Position numbers and translations under genes: made by a program. A DNA stretch of 64,000 nt from Cladorhizidae sp. MBARI D1340-BT2 (taxonomy: Eukaryota > Porifera > Demospongiae > Poecilosclerida > Cladorhizidae), in the NCBI GenBank assembly GCA_028752905.1, contig JAQNBH010000005.1, positions 3,334,328 to 3,398,327 on the forward strand. Reading direction: 5' to 3'. Below, piece by piece: positions 42,981 through 55,200 of the stretch. The notes beneath the pieces were generated by a model. The model made no database searches and was not told where the DNA came from. It saw only the letters and a program-made list of their open reading frames with translations. Positions within the stretch are counted from its first letter, which is position 1, and the number at the start of each line of letters is the position of its first letter.

Positions 42981-43470
42981 CTATCTACTCTTTCATGCAT
43001 GCATAGATGAAACGGTATGTTATGAAAATGAAAACTGTCCTATATTATATATAATGTAGTAAATGTAGATGACTGTGCAGAAGATGCCCAATTGGTGACA
43101 AGATCAAATCATTGAAAGATCACCAAGTAAAACTGTGCTTTGGAGTCGCTAAACTAAAAGTCCTATCGAATTTCACATCATCGTAAATAGATATATATAG
43201 CACTGTAGCTAAACCTTGACTGTTCCTTGTATAATATACAATTGGTATAAAGTCATTTTACAGTCTTGGTTAGATTATGAACCGACTTCTGGTAGAGCAT
43301 GGTTCATTAGAAGGTTGCTGATAAAATTGAAGACACTCGAGTAAGACTGCGCTTTGCAATAATGTAGTCACAAATTTTACACCAGCACTACTTCCATTAC
43401 CACTATTTTACTACTGCAAAGTCACAAAATTGATATTTACTACAGAAACAATATATACAGTGCAGCAAAC

Positions 43471-43563
43471 CTTGAGTGCTCTTTGTTTGATGCTGTGTTT
43501 GGGTCTTTCAATTAGTTCCTTGATGAGATCAAATGTTTCATATTCTAGTAGAGCAGTGGTCAT
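43471..43563 (-). CDS. Possible first coding exon of the unidentified gene ending at 41888
   Basis: ATG at 43563, 31 codons rich in charged and helical residues (ALLEYETFDLIKELIERPKH), then a weak donor GTTTGC. The composition looks like real coding sequence, but the phase does not match the exon at 42980 directly, so at least one more exon would be needed. It could belong to another gene. Confidence 0.3.
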
Positions 43564-44787
43564 TTTTAGTAGTGTTGGCGCGCTCCTGATTTGATGTGTG
43601 TAGTTTTGCTCCAGTTGTCATTCTGTGCAGCACAGCTAGTGTTTATATAGTGCTGGGCTGAACATATATACCAGAGAAAGTTAAATGTGGCAGAGCACAC
43701 TTGTGTGGCTTTGACTGTGTGGTACCTTAGCCGGTCTCTCTGTGACTTTTTTTGTGGTTGAATGTTATGACCATTTAAGTCATCATAGTGACAACACTTG
43801 TCCACGAGGGAATGTCATGTAGTGACTACCTTTGCTGCTGGCGATAGTAGGGACTGTTATCAACGTATTGACTACCTTTGCTAGTGGTAGTAATAAGCCA
43901 TTGGGGACAGTCCTTGTTGTGGCCAGATTTCTGATGGTGTAAGGGACTACTTTTTTTTTTTACATTTTCATGATGGTCACAATAATTTGGGGGTATTAAT
44001 TTAGCTCAGTCAGGTTCACTGGGTTTGATTTTAAGTGTAGGTATTTTAGAAATAAATAAATAAATTACTACGCACTTGTTGTATATATATACATTTCATG
44101 AATATACTTGTGAGCATGGAATGTTTAGTACTGCAATCTACCATTTTGTTGAGCTGTTGTGTTGTCATATTCCACATTGGCAAGGGAATATCTACACCGG
44201 GTATATACATTATATATTATATTTATTATATATATATTTTGATAGACAATCAACCCACCCAATATTAACAAGAAAAATAATAACTACTATATATATATAT
44301 ATATAATTACTTATTACAGTATTAAGCAACTAAATTTTTAGATAGGCTTGTAAATATTATATATACACAAAAATAAAAATCACTTCGATGACCATTATTT
44401 TATTACGACTTCAAATCAGGAGGGCGTCTAGTACTTGATTACAAAACATATTTTTTGCATCAAAGAAGTTGGTTTAGGTTGGTTTACTGAAAAAGAGCAA
44501 TCTGGTTAGACTAAGTTTTGTATATTCTATTTTAGTCCATAATGATGTGACCATCATATGATGGGGTTATGTATATACATGACTATAGTTCTCTCTCTGT
44601 ATATATATATATATACAAGCTAGTTAGTAGCAATTGAATGTAACCACAAAAACCTCCAAGGACAATCTTCTCTGGGCTGACTCAAATATCAAAATGTGTG
44701 TTGGCTATTTCTTTTTGATATTATATGTATATTTTTTGCAATGGTTACTAAAAATAAAAATAATGTATATATCCAATTTAAAAAAAA
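43564..44787. other. AT-rich intergenic sequence
   Basis: AT microsatellites at about 44210-44305 and 44605. No conserved reading frame or transposon domain is visible. Confidence 0.4.
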
Positions 44788-44805
44788 TTATTGAGAAGGT
44801 TATTG
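44788..44805 (+). repeat. Isolated end of the hammerhead-like repeat
   Basis: TTATTGAGAAGGTTATTG followed by TA, identical to the right end at 10066-10083. The ribozyme core is missing. Confidence 0.5.
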
Positions 44806-44849
44806 TAATGTTGTTAATGTTATGTCAACAACAAAAAAATGTATCCAGA

Positions 44850-45895
44850 TGACATCACCCTTGAAGGTACACCTGGAGCTATCCTACATGATCTTGAGTG
44901 TCAAGTGAGATAGGGCCGTGTTTGAACATTCAGAAGCTCTCACATCCCTATTATATATATACAAGGGGGACCATTTCAGTTGCTCTCCTAGGAGCTCACC
45001 TTTCTGTAGTAGTCGACCTTTCCGTAGCTTCTCCTGGGTTCCCCCCTTGGTAATGAGGACTCTGCATCAGCTGCTCTCAAGGTGACAACTCTCTCAAAGT
45101 TATGGGCAGCAGGCTTGAGCATTTCATGGAACATGATGCCCTCCTACTTCTCCGGAACTCTCTCTTAATTCTCCAAGCCTCTTGACTCGTTACTAACCTC
45201 TCCCCATTTTTCCTTTCCAAGCATTACCTCCTACGATGCCTTAAGTCTCAAGTCATATAATTATAGCACATCAACTCTATAATAATATGGCTGATGACTA
45301 TATAGCCTGGTCTAGGAATCTGTCATGCTGGGCAGCTTGCTCCCTCTGCGAGCCCATTTGGTGTCTGGAGCACACCCCCAACTTATTCTGCCACATCTCT
45401 TCCAGTCACTCCCTTTTCATAAAACCAGGAACCTGGCCTGTATCTATATGGCTCAAGGCTATGACCATCCTTCCTCCACAGGCAATGGAGCTAGCATCCA
45501 GAAGATATAGGATAATGATCAGTGATGACAGCTGATTCACTGCTGATGACTGGCCTGTGCTCAGCTATTAGCATATCAGCCAAAAAGTCTATTGAATGGC
45601 TTCATGCTCTCCTAATTTCCTCTGTTGGCCTGATGACCGATGACAACACCATCTGTGTTGTGCCTGGCCTTCGTTTGTGGATCAACTTTGTGTCGCCCCC
45701 ACTCCTGCCAACATTGTGGAGCTCAAGTTGACCAGCTATCCAGCCATGGTCTCAGCTATAGGAAGAATGAAGGCCACCATCATTGCTATGCAGCTATAAA
45801 TGGTATTCTGCATCATGCTATCATCTATGGGGTTCATCGGTTGGAGCCATCGGTTGGAGCCATTTAGTCTGCACAGATCAGATGGTCCCTCGGAA
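44850..45895 (+). pseudogene. LINE-like retroelement fragment, thumb to C-terminal zinc region
   Basis: Decayed frames in order read PPLGNEDSASAALK near 45040, SPHFSFPSITSYDALSLKS near 45220, ISSVGLMTDDNTICVVPGL near 45630, and LCRPHSCQHCGAQVDQLSSH then a GLSYRK-type segment near 45680. LEPFSLHRSDGPSEW is near 45870. The Cys-x2-Cys...His-x-Leu-Ser zinc region marks the C-terminus of the family also seen at 39730-40280. Many stops; a hammerhead-like repeat end follows at once. Confidence 0.6.
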
Positions 45896-45899
45896 TGGC

Positions 45900-45976
45900 C
45901 TGATGAAGGCTCGATCATCGTGTTGAAACATCAAGAGGGTAAACTTCGAGTTGATTATCAAGAAGGTCATTGTAAT
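45900..45976 (+). ncRNA. Hammerhead-like repeat end after a LINE fragment
   Basis: CTGATGA at 45900-45906, a weakly paired stem (GGCTCGA/TCGTGTT), GAAA at 45925-45928, and the terminus GAAGGTCATTG with TA. A (TAAA)n-like tail lies at 46008-46035. Confidence 0.5.
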
Positions 45977-46211
45977 TTTGTTGTCAAGTGCGAGTTCATC
46001 GAGGAAAATAAATAAATTAATAAAATAAATAAATAATCATTATCACTTGAATTAGGAAACAAAAGGTGTGGCATAAACATGCATGTACATTGTACATGTA
46101 TGGTAGATTATACTAGGAGATGTGCATATCATATTTATAATTGCAATCATGGGATGGCAGTGTATAAGTCAAGTGTGATTAGATAGAGCATACATACATA
46201 CATAGTGCAGT

Positions 46212-48186
46212 TTAGAAGTATCGTTTTCGTTCCTGGTCCCGTGTCCTGATGAAGGCAAGCCCTCCGAGCACTACCACTAGCCCCACTACTAGCAGTACCA
46301 TTAGGACCACAGAGATCACCTTGTACGTGCCAGAAGAGATCAGCGACTTCGTATCTTCAATATGTCCTGCATGCATTACAACGTCATAATCACACCAACA
46401 GCATATTATTAATAGTGACGTCATAGTGACCTAATTAGCGTACAAGTGCTGAAATTTTAGAGAAGGGCTGCATTTAGACCCCTCCCCCTCCCCCGTTGAG
46501 ATATTGGGTTATTGTATTATTGTATAAATGTGTGCCCCACCCACTGTTTACAAAATACTTTTGCCCCCTCCCCCCCCAATCCTAAATGCAGCCCTGCAGG
46601 GTTTATAATTTGTGTTTTCAGGACCAAGCCAAACATGGATGCTACAGATTTAGTCACTGCATTTAGGAAACTTGTCTCCATAACCCTGCTAGCTACTCTT
46701 GTCTCCATAATTCTACTAGCTGCTTTGGATGGCTAGCAGTAGTTGTCTCCATAACTCTGCTAGCTTCTTCTTGGATGGTTAGCTACTCTGGTCTCCATAA
46801 CTCTTCTAGCTTCTGCTTGGATGGCTAGCTACTCTTGTCTCCATACCTCTGCTAGCTTCTGCTTGGATGGATGGTTAGCTACTCTTGTCTCCATAACTCT
46901 GCTAGCTTCTGCTTAGATGGTTAGCTACTCTTGTCTACATAACTCTGCTAGCTTCTGCTTGGATGGTTAGCTACTCTTGTCTCCATAACTCTGCTAGATG
47001 GTTAGCTACTCTTGTCTACATAACTCTGCTAGCTTCTGCTTGGATGGTTAGCTACTCTGGTCTCCATAACTCTTATAGCTTCTGCTTGGATGGCTAGCTA
47101 CTCTTGTCTCCATACCTCTGCTAGCTTCTGCTTGGATGGATGGTTAGCGACTCTTGTCTCCATAACTCTGCTAGCTTCTGCTTAGATGGTTAGCTACTCT
47201 TGTCTACATAACTCTTCTAGCTTCTGCTTGGATGGCTAGCTACTCTTGTCTCCATAACTCTGCTAGCTTCTGCTTAGATGGTTAGCTACTCTTGTCTCCA
47301 TAATTCTGCTAGCTTCTGCTTGGATGGATGGTTAGCTACTCAACTCTGCTAGCTTCTGCTTAGATGGTTAGCTACTCTTGTCTACATAACTCTTCTAGCT
47401 TCTGCTTGGATGGCTAGCTACTCTTGTCTCCATAACTCTGCTAGCTTCTGCTTGAATGGATGGTTAGCTACTCTTGTCTCCATAACTCTGCTAGATGGTT
47501 AGCTACTCTTGTCTCCATAACTCTTCTAGCTTCTGCTTGGATGGTTAGCTACTCTTGTCTCCATAACTCTGCTAGCTTCTGCTTAGATGGTTAGCTACTC
47601 TTGTCTCCATAACTCTGCTAGCTTCTGCTTGGATGGCTAGCTACTCTTGTCTCCATAACTCTGCTAGCTTCTGCTTGGATGGCTAGCTACTATTGTCTCC
47701 ACAGTCATGCTAGCTGCTGCTCTGATGGCCAGCTACTATTTTCACTTCACTGAGAGAGATAGGGACTAACTGAGTTCAGTTTCTGTTTGTGTAGTTCAGA
47801 GGAGTTTAGTATAGGGGGTGGGGCATGTGGGGGGAGAGAGAGGAAGCTATATTTTGTTTGAGCATTAGAAATGTCCACAAAAACTCTTGAAAATGTGCAG
47901 TCCTTGTGGTAAAGTGACATATATATGTAGTATGTATATATGTATGTATGAGTGTATGTATGTGTATGTATGTATAGAAAAAGAGAGATGATGTGTCCCA
48001 TACAAATCAAGGCTTCAACAATAACTACGAGGTACTACTACTAGAGTTGGTATCCTTGGATGCAAAAGCAAACACTACTATAATAATATGATATTACTTC
48101 AGAACTCTCTCTTCACGACCACAGGACATACCTCTTGGGGCCTCTGCCATGCCAGCTCGGGGTAACAAAGTCGACCAATCCGGTTC
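46212..48186 (-). CDS. Unidentified single-pass membrane protein, last two exons
   Basis: The terminal exon 46366-46212 (acceptor GCATGCAG) encodes HIEDTKSLISSGTYKVISV, then a strongly hydrophobic stretch of about 25 residues (LMVLLVVGLVVVLGGLAFI). It ends in a short basic tail, RTRDQERKRYF, and a stop, the layout of a type I membrane protein C-terminus. A 55-bp exon at 48186-48132 (acceptor TGGACAG, donor GTATGT) joins it in phase. Another frame of that small exon (GLVDFVTPSWHGRGPK) also looks protein-like but would hit a stop on joining. The family is not recognised. The intron between them contains a 46-bp minisatellite and a MITE. Confidence 0.5.
46463..46596. mobile_element. hAT-like MITE, 134 bp
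   Basis: Inverted ends (right end complement CAGGGCTGCATTTAGGA; left end AAGGGCTGCATTTAG) resemble those of the hAT element at 30708-34148 (CAGGGGTGTATTTAG). C-rich subterminal tracts are also shared. No target duplication is clear. Confidence 0.5.
46660..47735. repeat. 46-bp minisatellite, about 23 copies
   Basis: The unit contains AGCTACTCTTGTCTCCATAA and CTCTGCTAGCTTCTGCTTGG. Extra GGAT insertions and deleted units create irregular spacing. Confidence 0.95.
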
Positions 48187-48239
48187 CTGTCCAGAAGAAA
48201 ACATCACAACTAATAGACTGTATTAGTACCCACCCTGCC

Positions 48240-48520
48240 AGTTGTGACTGCCCCTCCAGTTGTAACTGCCCCTCCAGTTGTGACTACCCCTCCAGTTGCA
48301 ACTGCCCTTCCAATAGTAACCTCCCTTCCCGTCCCTTCCCATAGTAACCTCCCTTCCAATAGTAACCACCCTTCCAATAGCAACCTCCCTTCCAATAGTA
48401 ACCTCCCTTCCCATAGTAACCTCCCTTCCAATAGCAACCACCCTTCCAATAGTAACCTTCCTTCCAATAATAGCCTCCCTTCAAATAATAACCTCCCTTC
48501 CAATAGCAACCTCCCACCCT
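48240..48520. repeat. Short tandem repeat of 15-16 bp
   Basis: First CCTCCAGTTGTAACTGC units (15 bp), then CTTCCAATAGTAACCT units (16 bp). Both strands stay open; no protein is inferred. Confidence 0.9.
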
Positions 48521-48778
48521 CCAATGGTAGTTGTGATGGTAGGGCTGTAATTAGCAACTGATTTCTATTACAGAATATTCAGCATAATTATGTGTATATT
48601 TATCTTCCCTTCAACTAGCATCCCGCGATTTGATTGGATAATTACTGGGTAGATATATCCCACACCCTACCCTCTGTGTGTTAGAGTTCACTGTATCTGG
48701 TTAGTAAGGTATTATCATGCACGAGTCACTGCATTATGGCATACCCTCTGTGTGTTAGAGTTCATTGGCATAATTGAA

Positions 48779-48880
48779 ATTTGAGATGTGTTGTTCCACT
48801 TGGGCATCATTGGGGCCTGGAGTACTCCAGCCCCCAATGATGCCCAAGTGGAACAAAAATACATCCAACACATCTCAAAT
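48779..48880. mobile_element. Long foldback hairpin, about 100 bp
   Basis: GTTCCACTTGGGCATCATTG and its exact complement flank a short centre, with outer arms TTTGAGATGTGT and ACACATCTCAAA. It is either a MITE or a hairpin RNA locus. Confidence 0.65.
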
Positions 48881-49477
48881 GTCACCCTCCATCTGTCCAA
48901 TGCTTCTACAAGGGAAGGTGCGCTACTTAAGTATGCAATTAACTAAACCTGAAGATTGCCTCTGAGATCTAGAAGCTTGAAATGGACACTAAAGCGTGAC
49001 ACACTATACAATGGAGCTCTTGAGGTAGCTGTGAGAAAGCTACAAACCTCCTGCCATGATCAGATAACAAGGTGGCCACAGCTTAGGTCAGCTTGAGCTA
49101 CTCAAATTACTTTGTTGTGGTTTTCAATAGCTCTTGACTCGAGAGTACTTCTGAAGCCTCGAACCTCCAGCAGCAGCTGCACTGGTCTGGGCTAGGACCA
49201 AAGAAGGCCGTCTATCTATAAGCAAGCTGATGCAGGACTCCCTGATGTCCACAGATTTAGCGTCGTCTAGCTGGTTAATTTGAAAATAGTTGCCATGTGT
49301 ATAGGAGTGGATTCTTGGTCTTTTTAAGCAGAGCAGCAGCTAGCTGTTTGATTGGCCAGAATGGAAGAAAATAGAGTTCAGAAAAGGAGAGAGAGAAAAG
49401 TCAAAGCTGCTTCTGAAACAGCAGAACAAAGAGAACTGAGATTGGGAAGGAGAAAATAGAATCGTGGGAGAAGCCCA
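48881..49477. other. Unassigned sequence before the large 37-bp array
   Basis: No domain, splice pair or repeat is recognised. Confidence 0.4.
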
Positions 49478-52400
49478 GTAGCCCACGATGGAGAAGCCTC
49501 CTTAGGCTCACACAGCAGCCCACGATGGAGAAGCCTCCTTAGGCTCACACAGCAGCCCACGATGGAGAAGCCTCCTTAGGCTCACACAGCAGCCCACGAT
49601 GGAGAAGCCTCTTTAGGCTCACACAGCAGCCCACGATGGAGAAGCCTCCTTAGGCTCACACAGCATCCCACGATGGAGAAGCCTCACACAGCAGCCCACG
49701 ATGGAGAAGCCTCCTTAGGCTCACACAGCAGCCCACGATGGAGAGGCCTCCTTAGGCTCACACAGCAGCCCACGATGGAGAAGCCTCCTTAGGCTCACAC
49801 AGCAGCCCACGATGGAGAAGCCTCCTTAGGCTCACACAGCAGCCCACGATGGAGAAGCCTCCTTAGGCTCACACAGCAGCCCACGATGGAGAACCCTCTT
49901 TAGGCTCACACAGCAGCCCACGATGGAGAAGCCTCCTTAGGCTCACACAGCAGCCCACGATGGAGAAGCCTCCTTAGGCTCACACAGCAGCCCACGATGG
50001 AGAAGCCTCCTTAGGCTCACACAGCAGCCCACGATGGAGAAGCCTCCTTAGGCTCACACAGCAGCCCACGATGGAGAAGCCTCCTTAGGCTCACACAGCA
50101 GCCCACGATGGAGAAGCCTCCTTAGGCTCACACAGCAGCCCACGATGGAGAAGCCTCCTTAGGCTCACACAGCAGCCCACGATGGAGAAGCCTCCTTAGG
50201 CTCACACAGCAGCCCACGATGGAGAAGCCTCCTTAGGCTCACACAGCAGCCCACGATGGAGAAGCCTTCTTAGGCTCACACAGCAGCCCACGATGGAGAA
50301 GCCTCCTTAGGCTCACACAGCAGCCCACGATGGAGAAGCCTCCTTAGGCTCACACAGCAGCCCACGATGGAGAAGCCTCCTTAGGCTCACACAGCAGCCC
50401 ACGATGGAGAAGCCTCCTTAGGCTCACACAGCAGCCCACGATGGAGAAGCCTCCTTAGGCTCACACAGCAGCCCACGATGGAGAAGCCTCTTTAGGCTCA
50501 CACAGCAGCCTACGATGGAGAAGCCTCCTTAGGCTCACACAGCAGCCCACGATGGAGAAGCCTCCTTAGGCTCACACAGCAGCCCACGATGGAGAAGCCT
50601 CCTTAGGCTCACACAGCAGCCCACGATGGAGAAGCCTCCTTAGGCTCACACAGCAGCCCACGATGGAGAAGCCTCCTTAGGCTCACACAGCAGCCCACGA
50701 TGGAGAAGCCTCCTTAGGCTCACACAGCAGCCCACGATGGGGAGAAGCCTCCTTAGGCTCACACAGCAGCCCACGATGGAGAAGCCTCCTTAGGCTCACA
50801 CAGCAGCCCACGATGGAGAAGCCTCCTTAGGCTCACACAGCAGCCCACGATGGAGAAGCCTCCTTAGGCTCACACAGCAGCCCACGATGGAGAAGCCTCC
50901 TTAGGCTCACACAGCAGCCCACGATGGAGAAGCCTCCTTAGGCTCACACAGCAGCCCACGATGGAGAAGCCTCCTTAGGCTCACACAGCAGCCCACGATG
51001 GAGAAGCCTCTTTAGGCTCACACAGCAGCCCACGATGGAGAAGCCTCCTTAGGCTCACACAGCATCCCACGATGGAGAAGCCTCCTTAGGCTCACACAGC
51101 AGCCCACGATGGAGAAGCCTCCTTAGGCTCACACAGCATCCCACGATGGAGAAGCCTCCTTAGGCTCACACAGCAGCCCACGATGGAGAAGCCTCCTTAG
51201 GCTCACACAGCAGCCCACGATGGAGAAGCCTCCTTAGGCTCACACAGCAGCCCACGATGGAGAAGCCTCCTTAGGCTTACACAGCAGCCCACGATGGAGA
51301 AGCCTCCTTAGGCTCATACAGCAGCCCACGATGGAGAAGCCTCCTTAGGCTCACACAGCAGCCCACGATGGAGAAGCCTCCTTAGGCTCACACAGCAGCC
51401 CACGATGGAGAAGCTTCCTTAGGCTCACACAGCAGCCCACGATGGAGAAGCCTCCTTAGGCTCACACAGCAGCCCACGATGGAGAAGCCTCCTTAGGCTC
51501 ACACAGCAGCCCACGATGGAGAAGCCTCCTTAGGCTCACACAGCAGCCCACGATGGAGAAGCCTCCTTAGGCTCACACAGCAGCCCACGATGGAGAAGCC
51601 TCCTTAGGCTCACACAGCAGCCCACGATGGAGAACCTCCTTAGGCTCACACAGCAGCCCACGATGGAGAAGCCTCCTTAGGCTCACACAGCAGCCCACGA
51701 TGGAGAAGCCTCCTTAGGCTCACACAGCAGCCCACGATGGAGAAGCCTCTTTAGGCTCACACAGCAGCCCACGATGGAGAAGCCTCCTTAGGCTCACACA
51801 GCATCCCACGATGGAGAAGCCTCCTTAGGCTCACACAGCAGCCCACGATGGAGAAGCCTCCTTAGGCTCACACAGCAGCCCACGATGGAGAAGCCTCCTT
51901 AGGCTCACACAGCAGCCCACGATGGAGAAGCCTCCTTAGTCTCACACAGCAGCCCACGATGGAGAAGCCTCCTTAGGCTCACACAGCAGCCCACGATGGA
52001 GAAGCCTCCTTAGGCTCACACAGCAGCCCACGATGGAGAAGCCTCCTTAGGCTCACACAGCAGCCCACGATGGAGAAGCCTCCTTAGGCTCACACAGCAG
52101 CCCACGATGGAGAAGCCTCCTTAGGCTCACACAGCAGCCCACGATGGAGAAGCCTCTTTAGGCTCACACAGCAGCCCACGATGGAGAAGCCTCCTTAGGC
52201 TCACACAGCATCCCACGATGGAGAAGCCTCCTTAGGCTCACACAGCAGCCCACGATGGAGAAGCCTCCTTAGGCTCACACAGCAGCCCACGATGGAGAAG
52301 CCTCCTTAGGCTCACACAGCAGCCCACGATGGAGAAGCCTCCTTAGGCTCACACAGCAGCCCACGATGGAGAAGCCTCCTTAGGCTCACACAGCAGCCCA

Positions 52401-52982
52401 CGATGGAGAAGCCTCCTTAGGCTCACACAGCAGCCCACGATGGAGAAGCCTCCTTAGGCTCACACAGCAGCCCACGATGGAGAAGCCTCTTTAGGCTCAC
52501 ACAGCAGCCCACGATGGAGAAGCCTCCTTAGGCTCACACAGCAGCCCACGATGGAGAAGCCTCCTTAGGCTCACACAGCAGCCCACGATGGAGAAGCCTC
52601 CTTAGGCTCACACAGCAGCCCACGATGGAGAAGCCTCCTTAGGCTCATACAGCAGCCCACGATGGAGAAGCCTCCTTAGGCTCACACAGCAGCCCACGAT
52701 GGAGAAGCTTCCTTAGGCTCACACAGCAGCCCACGATGGAGAAGCCTCCTTAGGCTCACACAGCAGCCCACGATGGAGAAGCCTCCTTAGGCTCACACAG
52801 CAGCCCACGATGGAGAAGCCTCCTTAGGCTCACACAGCAGCCCACGATGGAGAAGCCTCCTTGGGCTCACACAGCAGCCCACGATGGAGAAGCCTCCTTA
52901 GGCTCACACAGCAGCCCACGATGGAGAAGCCTCCTTAGGCTCACACAGCAGCCTACGATGGAGAAGCCTCCTTTATAGGCTC
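49478..52982. repeat. 37-bp satellite-like array, about 95 copies
   Basis: The unit contains CAGCCCACGATGGAGAAGCC and TCCTTAGGCTCACACAG. It is very uniform: most copies are identical, with rare CTTT, CATCCC, CATACA variants. Blocks of variants recur in the same order (for example CTTT then CATCCC), which suggests higher-order duplication. The largest array in the window. Confidence 0.98.
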
Positions 52983-53744
52983 AGCTGAAGTTTCATTCTC
53001 AACTATTATCACCACTCTCTAGCTATGGACATGTTTGCTAATGTGGAAATGATCGTCAGTAATGATCGTCACTAACAATATTGAGCTGCTACTCCTTGAA
53101 AACTGTGAGGAAGATGCTCCTCTTAGCTACTTCTCCATATTGCAATCCAATCTGATGACATCAATAATTTACAGATCAGCATCGAGTGTTAGGCCTGCAG
53201 CTATGCTTAGAGTAGGACAATGCTTAGAGCAATGTGATATAAACGTCAAATTGATTTGTTTAATGACACCCTCGCTCACCACACAATGCCTAGCATTCAT
53301 TTCGAGATGTGATACATTAGTCTCAGAGCTCGTACATGGCTCGGCACATGCCCACCTTGCCATGTACGAGCTCCTCGACTAGAGATAATCCGTATCCAAC
53401 CCAATCTTGCCTAATAACTACTAATATGTGCCACAAACAAAACCACGACCAAAGAGATGTGCAGAGAGTTCCACTCAACATTTTTTTAACATTTTGCTCC
53501 AAGAGGGATCGATGCAAACCACGTCATCTCTTGGGACGTTCACAGACATCGGCCCCAGCCTAGGACTGTCTTATATATAAAGGGGACGTACGGATTTGTG
53601 CAGAGGATCGCCGACGTTACACTACTGTATTTTTGCATATGCCAGTAATGATTACTTGACAAACTAGAGTCTTCAAAGTCGTCTGAACTATATTTTTCTG
53701 TTATGTTCTCTCAGTTTAACTAACTTGCTAGCTTGTTAAGAATA
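52983..53744. other. Unassigned sequence
   Basis: Contains a short inverted pair GAGCTCGTACATGGC / CCATGTACGAGCTC at about 53326-53375. No gene is recognised. Confidence 0.45.
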
Positions 53745-53817
53745 CAATGGCCTTCTCAATAATCAACTTGAATTTTACTCTCTTGACATTTCGACTAGAA
53801 GTTCTAGCCTTCATCAG
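53745..53817 (-). ncRNA. Hammerhead-like motif with best-conserved core
   Basis: Minus strand: CTGATGA (53817-53811), stem GGCTAG/CTAGTC with loop AACTT, GAAA (53792-53789), then sequence leading to the GGCCATTG end and TA at 53745. It abuts the minisatellite built from the same motif. Confidence 0.55.
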
Positions 53818-54955
53818 GAATAATGACTAGATGCTCTAGCCTTCATCAGGAATAATGACTAGATGCTCTAGCCTTCATCAGGAATAATGACTAGATGCTC
53901 TAGCCTTCACTTTGAATGACTAGATGCTCCAGCCGTCATCAGGAATGACGACTAGATGCTCTAGCCTTCATCACGAATAATGACTAGATGCTCTAGCCTT
54001 CACCAGGAATGACTAGATGCTCCAGCCTTCATCAGGAATAATGACTAGATGCTCCAGCCGTCATCAGGAATGACGACTAGATGCTCTAGCCTTCATCAGG
54101 AATAATGACTAGATGCTCTAGCCTCCATTTCGAATAATGATGACATGCTCTAGCCTTCATCAGGAATATTGTCTAGAAGCGCTAGCCTTCATCAGGAATA
54201 ATGACTAGATGCTCTAGCCTTCATCACGAATAATGACTTCATCAGGAATAATGACTAGATGCTCTAGCCTTCATCAGGAATAATGACTAGATGCTCTAGC
54301 CTTCATCAGGAATAGATGCTCTAGCCTTCATCAGGAATAAATGACTAGATGCTCTAGCCTTCATCAGGAATAGATGCTCTAGCCTTCATCAGAAATAATG
54401 ACAACAGGAATAATGATTAGATGCTCTAGCTTTCATTAGGAATAATGACTAGATGCTCTAGCATTCATCAGGAATAATGACTAGATGCTCTAACCTTCAT
54501 CAGGAATAATTACTAGATGCTCTAGCCTTCATCAGGAATAATGACTAGATGCTCTAGCCTTCATCAGGAATAATGACAAGATGCTCTAGCCTTCATCAGG
54601 AATAATGACTAGATGCTCTGACCTTCATCAGGAATAATGACTAGATGCTCTAACCTTCATCAGGAATAATGACAAGATGCTCTAGCCTTCATCAGGAATA
54701 ATGACTAGATGCTCTGACCTTCATCAGGAATAATGACTAGATGCTCTAGCCTTCATCAGGAATAATGACTAGATGCTCTGGCCTTCATCAGGAATAATGA
54801 CTAGATGCTCTGGCCTTCATCAGGAATAATGACTAGATGCTCTGGCCTTCATCAGGAATAATGACTAGATGCTCTAGCCTTCATCAGGAATAATGACTAG
54901 ATGCTCTAGCCTTAATTAATCAGGAATAGATGCTCTAGCCTCATCAGCAATAATG
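53818..54955. repeat. 32-bp minisatellite built from the hammerhead-like stem, about 35 copies
   Basis: The unit is CTAGCCTTCATCAGGAATAA plus TGACTAGATGCT. Its complement is CTGATGA plus the complete stem II (GGCTAG...CTAGTC) and ATTATTC, without the GAAA box. Degenerate at both edges. Confidence 0.93.
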
Positions 54956-55049
54956 ACTACTTGGTCTCTAGTTTGATTGATGTTGACTGCTATAGAGTTC
55001 CAGGGAAGCTTTTGGTTGTAGGGCGTTGGGGATAACTTTTCACAAGGAA

Positions 55050-55200
55050 GGTCATGGGCACATCAGATAGGGTTGCGGAAGGTCATGGGCACGTCAGATA
55101 GGGTTGCGGAAGGTCATGGGCACGTCAGATAGGGTTGCGGAAGGTCATGGGCACGTCAGATAGGGTTGCGGAAGGTCATGGGCACATCAGATAGGGGTGC
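55050..55200. repeat. 31-bp tandem repeat, 5 copies
   Basis: The unit contains GGAAGGTCATGGGCACGTCA; nearly identical copies. Confidence 0.92.

Noticed and set aside
49478..52982. CRISPR-like regular array
   Set aside because: There are no unique spacers between repeats, and the window is animal-type DNA with spliced genes.
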